Positions 1 to 5,604 of a stretch of DNA of 6,109 nucleotides are shown one piece after another; the first letter of the stretch is position 1; each line of letters opens with the position of its first letter. The translations under genes were made by a program, and so were the position numbers. Source of the stretch: an uncultured Clostridium sp. (lineage in GTDB: Bacteria > Bacillota > Clostridia > Peptostreptococcales > Peptostreptococcaceae); contig URRU01000107.1 of the NCBI GenBank assembly GCA_900550335.1, positions 1 through 6,109 of the forward strand, written 5' to 3'. The notes under the pieces are model-generated. The model did not search any database, was not told the DNA's origin, and saw nothing but the letters and a program-made list of their open reading frames with translations.

Positions 1-60
1 ATTTTAACTATCTATTAAAGTAAAAAATTATAACAGTGAAAAATGTAATTTAAGATTATT

Positions 61-108
61 TTAAAGGGAAATATAATATAAAATTTAAAGGAAAAATATA
101 ATATAAAA
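61..108 (+). repeat. Imperfect tandem duplication carrying two TATAAT boxes, upstream of the EamA gene
   Basis: Two adjacent units of 23 and 24 nt (61-83 and 85-108) both read TTAAAGG, a short A-rich stretch, then ATATAATATAAAA. They differ by about one substitution and one inserted A. Each unit holds a TATAAT (72-77 and 97-102), so the duplication has doubled the candidate -10 element in front of the gene at 123. No good -35 hexamer lies 16-18 bp upstream of either copy, so the promoter assignment is tentative. The rest of bases 1-60 is AT-rich with nothing else recognised. Confidence 0.55.
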
Positions 109-122
109 AGAGGAGGAAAAAT

Positions 123-1001
123 ATGGAATCAAGCAATAGATTAAAAGGTGTATTCTTTATAATACTATCTGCAGCCGGATTTGCAGGAATGTCTGCTTTT
201 GTAAAACTAGCAGGAGATTTACCTAGTTTTCAGAAAGTGTTTTTCAGAAATTTAGTGTCTACAGTAATGGCACTTTATCTAATAATAAAGCATAAAGGAA
301 GTTTTACAGGGAAGAAAGAAAATAGAAAACTATTACTTATGAGATCATTATTCGGAACTTTAGGTGTAATATTTAACTTCTATGCAATAGATAAGCTTAT
401 ATTATCTGATGCAAATATGTTAAACAAAATAAGCCCATTTTTAGTAGTTATTTTAAGTGCAATATTCTTAAAAGAAAAAATAAACACAAAACAGATTACA
501 ATGATAATTATTGCATTTGTAGGTGCTTTGTTTATAATTAAGCCAACATTTAGTGTGCAAATAGTGCCTTATCTAGCTGGTATACTTGGAGCTATTTCTG
601 CGGCATCTGCATATACTTGCCTAAGAGCTATTGGGAACAAAGAGGATTATTATACAATAGTATTCTTCTTCTCAGTATTTTCTATAGTTTCAATATTACC
701 TATAGTTGTCATGGTTTATGAGCCTATGACATTTATTCAGCTTGTGTATATGCTTATGGCTGGAGTGTGTGCTAGTATAGGACAGTTTGGTATAACTTTA
801 GCTTATAGATTTGCTCCTGCAAAGGAAATTTCTATATTCGATTATACAAATATAATATTCTCAGCAATTTTAAGTATAGTTATATTTGGAGCTTATCCAG
901 ATAAATGGAGTATACTTGGATATTGTATAGTATTTGCTGCAGCTCTTTATATGTTTATGTATAATAGAAAACTAGATAGAGAAGAAAGGGCAAAATCTTA
1001 G
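123..1001 (+). CDS. EamA/DMT-family permease
   Basis: This is a predicted cytoplasmic-membrane transporter of the drug/metabolite transporter superfamily, 292 aa, the usual length for the two-repeat, ten-helix type. The first EamA repeat spans roughly residues 8-139. It ends in the typical pattern of a small-residue segment (LSDANMLNKISPFLVVILS) followed by a helix closing in KEKI and then IIAFVGALFIIKP. The second repeat spans about 149-279 and closes with YTNIIFSAILSIVIFG, then WSILGYCIVFAAALY. The family glutamate seen as KEK in repeat one is absent from the matching FGAYPDKW segment of repeat two. The C-terminus is short and charged (NRKLDREERAKS), consistent with a cytoplasmic tail. The ATG at 123 sits 6 nt after a perfect AGGAGG (111-116), which fixes the start. 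No terminator follows, so read-through into the MFS gene 135 bp downstream is possible. The substrate cannot be read from sequence; members export amino acids, metabolites or drugs. Confidence 0.9.
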   Translation: MESSNRLKGVFFIILSAAGFAGMSAFVKLAGDLPSFQKVFFRNLVSTVMALYLIIKHKGSFTGKKENRKLLLMRSLFGTLGVIFNFYAIDKLILSDANMLNKISPFLVVILSAIFLKEKINTKQITMIIIAFVGALFIIKPTFSVQIVPYLAGILGAISAASAYTCLRAIGNKEDYYTIVFFFSVFSIVSILPIVVMVYEPMTFIQLVYMLMAGVCASIGQFGITLAYRFAPAKEISIFDYTNIIFSAILSIVIFGAYPDKWSILGYCIVFAAALYMFMYNRKLDREERAKS

Positions 1002-1008
1002 GGAAAAC

Positions 1009-1044
1009 TTAACAAAATTATCCACAAATAGATTATAATATAAT
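1009..1044 (+). promoter_or_regulatory. Candidate promoter for the MFS permease gene
   Basis: TTAACA at 1009-1014 is followed, after a long 19-bp spacer, by TATAAT at 1034-1039; a second overlapping TATAAT lies at 1039-1044. The spacer is not optimal, so this is a plausible but unproven promoter. A transcript from here would begin near 1050 and carry the short ORF at 1090 in its leader. Confidence 0.4.
1018..1026 (+). promoter_or_regulatory. Consensus DnaA-box 9-mer (TTATCCACA)
   Basis: The 9-mer TTATCCACA is a perfect match to the high-affinity DnaA box consensus. It sits between the candidate -35 and -10 of the MFS gene promoter. A single box does not make an origin, and no cluster of boxes is visible, so if functional it would be a DnaA regulatory or titration site. 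A chance match in AT-rich DNA is possible. Confidence 0.3.
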
Positions 1045-1089
1045 AGAAAAGTCGAAAAATTTATAAAATATAAGTTTGGGAGATGTAAA

Positions 1090-1149
1090 ATGAGGAAGTT
1101 AAAATTTGGCGGATATGTAGAAAGAAGAAGTGAAATATGGAAACTATAA
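1090..1149 (+). CDS. Possible 19-aa leader peptide overlapping the MFS start
   Basis: A short ORF begins at ATG 1090 and ends at TAA 1147-1149, encoding MRKLKFGGYVERRSEIWKL. GGGAG at 1078-1082 is a good ribosome binding site 7 nt before the ATG. The ORF overlaps the MFS reading frame by 13 nt in a different frame, so ribosomes would terminate just past the MFS start codon at 1137. The MFS gene itself has only a weak AGAAG-type site. This arrangement suggests translational coupling or a regulatory leader. The peptide has no recognised family, and an ORF this short can arise by chance. Confidence 0.35.
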   Translation: MRKLKFGGYVERRSEIWKL

Positions 1150-2345
1150 GGGTAATAAAAAAGCTAAATAGAAATATGAAGATGTTCTTAATTATTAATC
1201 TGATTGAATGTTTTGTTATGGGAGTATTCAATACGTTTGTCGGAATATATCTAAAAGAAATTGGATATGGAGAGCATTTTGTAGGATATGTATTGTCTGT
1301 AAATACTTTGGTTATAGCATTTGGCTCTGTTTTTAGTGCATACCTATTAGAAAAAATAGGTAGAAGATATAGTTTTATGTTAGGATTTTTATTTACTGCA
1401 CTTGGAAGTATAGGAATTATATTTGTTCATAGTAAGATTTTAATACTTCTTATGTCTGTTGCAGTTGGATTTGGACTTAGTGTTAGAGCAACAGCAGAGG
1501 GAATGTTTATAACGGAAAATACTCCAGAAGAAAATAGGGTTGCTGTCTTTAGTCTTAGCTATGTAATCTACAACCTAGGATATGTCTTAGCTACATTTTT
1601 AGGTGGAGTGATTTCATCTTATATGGGACATATTGTCGATTCAAAAACAGCAGTTCAGATAATTTTTGTAATATCTACTATTATGTCTTTGATAGCTATA
1701 ATTCCTATAGCACTTATGAAAGATCCTAAAAACCATATTCCAAGGGATATGAAGGGTTGTTTCAAGGCATATAAGAATATAATGAAGAAAAATGTAATAG
1801 CTTTTATGATATATTATGGAATTATAGGAGTTGGGGCAGGACTTGTTGTTCCTTTCTTTAGTATATACCTAAAATATAGCATGAATATAAGTGATGCAGT
1901 TGTAGGTAGTATTCTATCAATATCTCAGTTTGGTTGTATTGTGGGTGGTATGATTATACCATTTTTAGTATCGAGAATGGGTAGAGCTAGAACAGTTATA
2001 TTCTGTCAGCTTATTTCTATACCATTTCTACTATCAATAATGTTCCCTCAAGGACTTATAATGCTTACAATAGCCTTCTTTATGAGAAATGGTCTTATGA
2101 ATATGGCCACACCTGTTATGCAAAATCTTGAGATGGATCTTATTGAAGAGGATGAAAGAACAAATCTAAGTAGTTTAGCTGCGGTTGTACAAAATCTAAG
2201 CAGAGCTATTGGTATTACTGCTGGTGGATTTATTATGGAGCATATTTCTTATAATGCACCTTATTTTGTAACAGTAGTGCTTTATGTGATAGGAGTGCTT
2301 ATCTTTAGAAAAATTTATAAAAATGATTTAATAGGAAAAAAATAG
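1137..2345 (+). CDS. Major facilitator superfamily (MFS) permease, drug-efflux-like
   Basis: This 402-aa polytopic membrane protein has the length and layout of a twelve-helix MFS transporter. Helix 1 starts near residue 15. Between helices 2 and 3, residues 70-78 (LLEKIGRRY) match MFS motif A, the cytoplasmic G-x-L-x-D-R-x-G-R-R type loop, with an E in place of the usual D. The symmetric loop in the second half is at 277-286 (LVSRMGRART). A charged central cytoplasmic loop lies at about 194-219, between helices 6 and 7. NTPEENRVAVFSLSYVIYNLG (about 128-148) is a charged loop running into a helix, as often seen in multidrug-type MFS proteins. The start at 1137 is the first usable ATG after an in-frame TGA at 1131. 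Its ribosome binding site is weak, and translation may be coupled to the short ORF at 1090. The hairpin at 2357 ends the transcript. It probably exports small molecules or drugs by proton antiport; the substrate is unknown. Confidence 0.88.
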   Translation: METIRVIKKLNRNMKMFLIINLIECFVMGVFNTFVGIYLKEIGYGEHFVGYVLSVNTLVIAFGSVFSAYLLEKIGRRYSFMLGFLFTALGSIGIIFVHSKILILLMSVAVGFGLSVRATAEGMFITENTPEENRVAVFSLSYVIYNLGYVLATFLGGVISSYMGHIVDSKTAVQIIFVISTIMSLIAIIPIALMKDPKNHIPRDMKGCFKAYKNIMKKNVIAFMIYYGIIGVGAGLVVPFFSIYLKYSMNISDAVVGSILSISQFGCIVGGMIIPFLVSRMGRARTVIFCQLISIPFLLSIMFPQGLIMLTIAFFMRNGLMNMATPVMQNLEMDLIEEDERTNLSSLAAVVQNLSRAIGITAGGFIMEHISYNAPYFVTVVLYVIGVLIFRKIYKNDLIGKK

Positions 2346-2356
2346 AAATTAATAAG

Positions 2357-2392
2357 AAAGACATTCTCATAAACAGAGAATGTCTTTTCTTT
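2357..2392 (+). terminator. Rho-independent terminator after the MFS gene, possibly bidirectional
   Basis: A perfect 12-bp stem (AAAGACATTCTC at 2357-2368 with GAGAATGTCTTT at 2376-2387) closes a 7-nt loop and runs into TTTTCTTT. It lies 11 bp past the MFS stop. Read from the minus strand, the stem is followed by a T-rich tract, so it may also stop msrAB transcription; no better terminator is visible in 2393-2470. Confidence 0.88.
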
Positions 2393-2470
2393 AGGGATAT
2401 AATTAAATTGGTTTTATAGTTAAGTATGTGAGAATACCTACTAACTAGATTAATACTTTAGATTTAAAAT

Positions 2471-3424
2471 CTACTCAAATATTTTTAAATAATCTCCGTA
2501 TCCTTCTTTTTCCATATCTTCTTTAGGTATGAACCTAAGTGATGCAGAGTTTATGCAGTATCTAAGTCCGCCAAGTTCTTCTGGACCGTCATCAAATACA
2601 TGACCTAAGTGTGAGTTTGACACTCTACTTCTTACTTCTGTTCTCAACATTCCCATAGAGAAATCAGTTCTTTCTGATAAAGAATTGTTTTCCACTGGTT
2701 TAGAGAATGAAGGCCAACCACAACCGCTTTCAAATTTATCCTTAGAAGAGAATAAAACTTCTCCTCCAACGACATCTACGTATATTCCTTCTTCAAAGTG
2801 GTTAAAGTAGTCATTTTCAAATGGACACTCAGTCATATCATTCTGAGTAACCTCAAACTGAATATCAGTAAGTTTTTCTTTTAATTCATCTCTATCAGGT
2901 CTGCTTCCATCCCAAAATGCCTTAACAAAATTGTATCTTCCAGAATTTTTGTAGTACATATTGTAATGTCTAGGTTGTTTTTTGTAGTAATTCTGATGCT
3001 CTGGTTCTGCATTATAGAATGTAGTAGCATCAATGATTTCAACTGATATAGGTCTATCAAATCTTTTACTTTCTTCTAATTCTTTTTTAGAGTTTTCTGC
3101 TATTTTTCTCTGTTCTTCACCATGAACAAATATAGCAGGTCTGTACTGAGGACCTCTATCAACAAATTGTCCATTAGAATCAGTTGGATCTATCTGTTTC
3201 CAGAATACGTCTAATATGTCAGCGTAATCTATTAGAGAGTCATCATAAGTTATTTCAATGGCTTCGTAATGTCCTGTAGTTCCACTGCACACTTCTTTAT
3301 ATGTAGGGTTTTCTGTTTCACCACCTGTGTATCCAGAAAATACCTCAAGTATTCCGTCGTATTTAGAGAAGGGTTTGACCATACACCAAAAGCATCCTCC
3401 TGCAAATGTAGCTTTTTTTATCAT
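2471..3424 (-). CDS. msrAB: Bifunctional peptide methionine sulfoxide reductase MsrA/MsrB
   Basis: This enzyme repairs oxidised methionine in proteins. The N-terminal MsrA domain reduces the S-sulfoxide and the C-terminal MsrB domain the R-sulfoxide; recycling normally uses thioredoxin. MsrA spans about residues 3-160. It has the signature GGCFWC with catalytic Cys11, a second Cys at 14, [10 protein letters not shown] (Cys46) and EPEHQNYY at 140-147. MsrB spans about 190-310. It has [19 protein letters not shown], the SGCGWPSF motif (Cys235, the resolving position in related enzymes), [11 protein letters not shown] and catalytic Cys290 in [11 protein letters not shown]. The zinc-binding CxxC pairs of some MsrBs are absent. 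Cys200 in TECPF is an extra cysteine. The chosen start (ATG at 3424) gives 317 aa. An in-frame ATG 12 nt upstream lies inside the ribosome binding site AAAGGATGTG, which is 8 nt before the chosen start, so that longer form is unlikely. No signal peptide is seen, so it is cytosolic. It is transcribed alone, convergent with the MFS gene. Confidence 0.96.
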   Translation of the reverse strand: MIKKATFAGGCFWCMVKPFSKYDGILEVFSGYTGGETENPTYKEVCSGTTGHYEAIEITYDDSLIDYADILDVFWKQIDPTDSNGQFVDRGPQYRPAIFVHGEEQRKIAENSKKELEESKRFDRPISVEIIDATTFYNAEPEHQNYYKKQPRHYNMYYKNSGRYNFVKAFWDGSRPDRDELKEKLTDIQFEVTQNDMTECPFENDYFNHFEEGIYVDVVGGEVLFSSKDKFESGCGWPSFSKPVENNSLSERTDFSMGMLRTEVRSRVSNSHLGHVFDDGPEELGGLRYCINSASLRFIPKEDMEKEGYGDYLKIFE

Positions 3425-3499
3425 ATATTTACACATCCTTTATAATCGTAATTATTAATATACAAGACAAATTGTAATTTATCTTGAAAACTTTAAAAT

Positions 3500-3515
3500 T
3501 ATCTTATATAAGATA
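3500..3515. promoter_or_regulatory. Perfect 16-bp palindrome, candidate operator near msrAB
   Basis: TATCTTATATAAGATA is self-complementary over all 16 bases and lies 76 bp upstream of the msrAB start in a divergent intergenic region. It could bind a dimeric repressor. It does not match the 7-1-7 PerR/Fur pattern or the Rex box well, so no regulator is named. In AT-rich DNA such palindromes also arise by chance. Confidence 0.35.
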
Positions 3516-3605
3516 TATTCCCAATGAAAATGTTTTTAAACATAAAATAGAGAAATTGTTTAAAATTTATCTTCTTTAAATATAGATGTTTTTATTTTTG
3601 AGAAA

Positions 3606-3614
3606 TGATATAAT
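3606..3614 (+). promoter_or_regulatory. Extended -10 promoter element for alaX
   Basis: TGATATAAT is a perfect extended -10 (TG-N-TATAAT). No good -35 lies 16-18 bp upstream, which extended -10 promoters can tolerate. Transcription would begin near 3621 and leave an untranslated leader of roughly 158 nt that includes the repeat cluster at 3685-3749. Confidence 0.5.
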
Positions 3615-3684
3615 AATATTATTATTAAAATTACAGAAAACTATGAAAAAAGAATAAACTTTTTTATGTTACAAAAGTAAAAAA

Positions 3685-3749
3685 CAAAGCATTATAAAAC
3701 AAAGTGTTATAAATTATAAGAAAAGTATTATAAACAAAATATCATAAAA
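3685..3749 (+). repeat. Four degenerate 15-bp direct repeats in the alaX leader
   Basis: Copies at 3685-3699 (CAAAGCATTATAAAA), 3700-3714 (CAAAGTGTTATAAAT), 3720-3734 (GAAAAGTATTATAAA) and 3735-3749 (CAAAATATCATAAAA) fit a consensus near CAAAGTATTATAAAA. Spacing is 15, 20 and 15 bp, with a 5-nt insertion before the third copy. A weaker fifth copy may start near 3752. They could be iterated protein-binding sites or simple-sequence drift. Confidence 0.5.
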
Positions 3750-3778
3750 AAGAAACTATTAAAGAAAGAGATGAAAAA

Positions 3779-4978
3779 ATGGAAAAATTATATTACACAG
3801 ATAGATACAAAACTGAATTTGATGCAAATGTTGTCGATGTAATAGAAAAAGAAGGAAAATATCTATTAGAATTAGATCAGACTGCATTTTTCCCAGGTGG
3901 TGGAGGACAGTTTTGTGATAAAGGAACTCTAAATGGGGTAGAAGTTGTGGATATGCTTGAAGAAAATGGAAAAGTATATCATATAATAGAAGAAAATTTA
4001 TCTGAAAAGCAGGTAAAAGGAGTTATAGACTGGGATAGAAGAGAGGACGGTATGCATCAGCATTTTGGGCAGCATATACTTTCTGGATGCTTCTTTACAA
4101 AATATAATAGAAATACTTGTGGATTCCATTTAGGTGAGGATATAAGTACAGTTGATATAGAAGGTGAATTTACAGATGAGATGCTTTTAGAAGTTGAAAA
4201 AATGGCAAATGATGTAATTCGTCAAAATATACATGTCGATATATTTGTACCTTCAAAAGATGAATTAGAAGATACATGGACTAGAAGAAAGCTTCCAGAC
4301 ACAGCTGAGGAAATAAGAATTGTTAGAATAGGTGATTTAGATACCAATGCTTGTTGTGGATGCCATCCAGAGTATACAGGAGAGCTAAGACTTTTAAAAA
4401 TAAAAAGAACAGAAAAATGTAGAAATGCTACAAGAGTAGAGTTTTTAGCTGGAAAAAGAGCAGTTGATTATGTATTAAAAAGGGATGCAGTTATGACAAG
4501 TCTTTGCAAACATCTTAGCTGCAACGAAGAAAATATAGAAAAATGTGTTAAAAATATTGAAGATAAATGTGATGAAATTATACATCAGAAAAATATGCTA
4601 GAAGATGAGCTATTAGATTATAGAATTAAGGAATTAGTTGAAAAAGCTGAATTTGTAGGTGATATAAAGCTTATAAAGGCTATATTTAAAGATAAGGACA
4701 GCAGATATTTAAACAAAATGGTCAAGAAAATTACAGAAAATGAAAAAATGGCTGTTATGTTTTTAAATGAAGTTTCAAATAGGCTAAATGTAGTATTTGC
4801 GTACACTGAAGATATAGACGGACCTAGTATGTCAGATATATTAAGAAGCAATATCTCCACTATAGACGGAAAAGGTGGCGGAAGTAGATACTCAGCACAG
4901 GGTGGTGGAGTAAACAACGGTAGAGCAGATGAATTTATCGAAGAAGCTTATAAGATGTTTTTAGCTCATTTTGAGTAG
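3779..4978 (+). CDS. alaX: Alanyl-tRNA editing protein, AlaX-L type (trans-editing hydrolase with DHHA1 domain)
   Basis: This is a stand-alone homologue of the alanyl-tRNA synthetase editing half. The family hydrolyses mischarged tRNA(Ala), chiefly Ser-tRNA(Ala). At 399 aa it is the long form. Residues about 1-85 form the N-terminal beta-barrel-like domain, with the conserved TAFFPGGGGQ at 35-44. The editing core carries the zinc site: HFGQH (His95, His99) and CCGCH (Cys192, His196, the CxxxH motif), followed by TGELRLLKIKRTEKCRNATRVEF, which corresponds to the TGEIG and RRIE segments of the synthetase. A likely coiled coil covers about 250-290. The C-terminal DHHA1 domain ends with the glycine-rich GKGGGSRYSAQGGG at 364-377, a tRNA-binding element. 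The aminoacylation domain is missing, so this is not AlaRS. The start ATG follows a modest AAAGAG site (3766-3770). The next gene starts 27 bp after the stop, so the two are probably co-transcribed. Confidence 0.94.
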   Translation: MEKLYYTDRYKTEFDANVVDVIEKEGKYLLELDQTAFFPGGGGQFCDKGTLNGVEVVDMLEENGKVYHIIEENLSEKQVKGVIDWDRREDGMHQHFGQHILSGCFFTKYNRNTCGFHLGEDISTVDIEGEFTDEMLLEVEKMANDVIRQNIHVDIFVPSKDELEDTWTRRKLPDTAEEIRIVRIGDLDTNACCGCHPEYTGELRLLKIKRTEKCRNATRVEFLAGKRAVDYVLKRDAVMTSLCKHLSCNEENIEKCVKNIEDKCDEIIHQKNMLEDELLDYRIKELVEKAEFVGDIKLIKAIFKDKDSRYLNKMVKKITENEKMAVMFLNEVSNRLNVVFAYTEDIDGPSMSDILRSNISTIDGKGGGSRYSAQGGGVNNGRADEFIEEAYKMFLAHFE

Positions 4979-5005
4979 TTTTAATTGGGAAGGTGGAATT
5001 TTAAT

Positions 5006-5320
5006 ATGGAAAAATTAACAACTATTATGTATGTATTTTTAGGTTTAGATGTGTTATCAATAGGAATTATGTTCTTATTAAAGAATCTTAGTTCAAACAA
5101 GCTTGTTTTTAATGCAATAGGGCTATATATGTTTGTTTTATGTGTTCTATTATTCTCAGTAGTTCCTAGTTCACAGATAGTATTTAAGTTGGTTTCAGCG
5201 GCACTATTTGTTCCAGGAGTTATAGCATTTGTTATGAAGGATAAGGATTTTGGAAAAGCGAGAATACTTATGACTATAACTATAGTATTATCTACAGTAG
5301 GACTATTTATGATTAGATAA
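5006..5320 (+). CDS. Small four-helix membrane protein of unknown function
   Basis: The product is 104 aa and I do not recognise the family. Four hydrophobic segments are visible at about residues 6-27, 33-53, 58-78 and 84-103, with short charged loops (KNLSSNK and KDKDFGKAR). This is a compact bundle in the cytoplasmic membrane, with no signal peptide or catalytic motif. I chose the ATG at 5006 because AAGGTGG (4990-4996) ends 9 nt upstream. An in-frame TTG at 4985 would add seven residues and would sit before that site, so it is unlikely. The gene follows alaX by 27 bp and is probably in its operon. Its last ~52 coding bases are repeated in inverted orientation at 5500-5552, and the nested palindrome at 5327-5485 follows its stop codon. 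Confidence 0.75.
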   Translation: MEKLTTIMYVFLGLDVLSIGIMFLLKNLSSNKLVFNAIGLYMFVLCVLLFSVVPSSQIVFKLVSAALFVPGVIAFVMKDKDFGKARILMTITIVLSTVGLFMIR

Positions 5321-5326
5321 TTAAAT

Positions 5327-5485
5327 AGAGTGGTTTAATTATTATTTAGCAGTAAAAAGAATCAGTTATTGGCTTCCTCTCCAGGCTTCAGCTACGGCAT
5401 TTGCCTTCGCTTGCAGATTGTCGAGGAGAGCCAATAACTTTCTTCTTTTTACTAACATCATACAAATTTAAACCACTCTTTTTTT
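5327..5485. terminator. Nested three-tier palindrome with GC-rich core; probable (bidirectional) terminator or structured RNA
   Basis: Three perfect inverted repeats are nested around one centre near 5402. The outer arms are 5327-5338 (AGAGTGGTTTAA) and 5468-5479, 12 bp. The middle arms are 5351-5361 (AGTAAAAAGAA) and 5443-5453, 11 bp. The inner arms are 5364-5374 (AGTTATTGGCT) and 5429-5439, 11 bp. The inner stem can be extended by CCTC 5376-5379 with GAGG 5423-5426, and the apex has a smaller GGC/GCC and AGC/GCT stem. Seven Ts (5479-5485) follow the outer arm on the plus strand, as in an intrinsic terminator, 6 bp past the stop of the membrane gene. About 58% of the 62 bases at 5371-5432 are G or C by hand count, far above the surroundings. 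A normal terminator has a short loop; this one holds over 100 nt. It could be a terminator invaded by a palindromic element, or a small structured RNA. Confidence 0.75.
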
Positions 5486-5499
5486 ATTTTAATTTATTT

Positions 5500-5552
5500 T
5501 AATCATAAATAGTCCTACTTGTATTTATATACATAGTTATAGGCATAAGTAT
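5500..5552 (-). repeat. Inverted partial copy of the 3' end of the 104-aa membrane protein gene
   Basis: Read on the minus strand, this segment repeats bases 5264-5315, the end of the coding region of the membrane protein gene. The 20 bases 5296-5315 (AGTAGGACTATTTATGATTA) are perfectly inverted at 5500-5519. Bases 5264-5283 match 5533-5552 at 19 of 20 positions. The part between is diverged, with small indels. A weaker match (5243-5251 with 5572-5580) hints that the copy was once longer. The copy is out of frame relative to the gene and has no start, so it is non-coding debris. It lies in the 3' flank of the minus-strand gene at 5605-5898. The rest of 5486-5604 shows nothing else. Confidence 0.85.
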
Positions 5553-5604
5553 ATCTTTAAGTACAGGATATAAAATCTTTTATTTTTGTTTGGTTATTGT
5601 AAAT

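Larger units (their letters stand above)
3437..3778. other. AT-rich divergent intergenic region between msrAB and alaX
   Basis: No ORF of note is present in these 342 bp. The stretch holds the msrAB ribosome binding site (left edge), a perfect 16-bp palindrome at 3500-3515, a second symmetric element (ATGTTT, 2 nt, AAACAT) at 3530-3543, an extended -10 promoter for alaX at 3606-3614 and four degenerate 15-bp repeats at 3685-3749. TTTATCTT or TTATCTT recurs at 3478-3485, 3499-3505 and 3566-3573. I could not find a convincing minus-strand promoter for msrAB. No T-box or other riboswitch signature was recognised in front of alaX. Confidence 0.6.

Noticed and set aside
3425..3436. Four-residue N-terminal extension of MsrAB from the upstream ATG at 3436
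   Set aside because: That ATG is part of the AAAGGATGTG ribosome binding site, which is properly spaced for the ATG at 3424, where MsrA proteins usually begin.
3646..3665. AAAAAAG/CTTTTTT hairpin as a terminator or attenuator in the alaX leader
   Set aside because: A 7-bp stem with a single G-C pair is too weak and is expected by chance in DNA this AT-rich.
3685..3749. CRISPR array
   Set aside because: The 15-bp units are degenerate and nearly contiguous, without unique spacers of uniform length.
3437..3778. T-box riboswitch in front of alaX
   Set aside because: No T-box consensus, specifier-loop arrangement or GC-containing antiterminator was visible; the leader is repetitive AT-rich sequence.
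3771..3842. 23-codon ORF from ATG 3771 overlapping the alaX start
   Set aside because: The only ribosome binding sequence abuts this ATG with no spacing but is correctly placed for the alaX ATG at 3779.
4618..4917. 99-codon minus-strand ORF inside alaX
   Set aside because: It lies wholly within the well-supported alaX coding region, lacks a family resemblance, and is the expected antisense shadow.
5327..5485. tRNA, self-cleaving ribozyme or known riboswitch in the GC-rich core
   Set aside because: No cloverleaf, T-loop, hammerhead core or familiar aptamer motif could be identified by eye.
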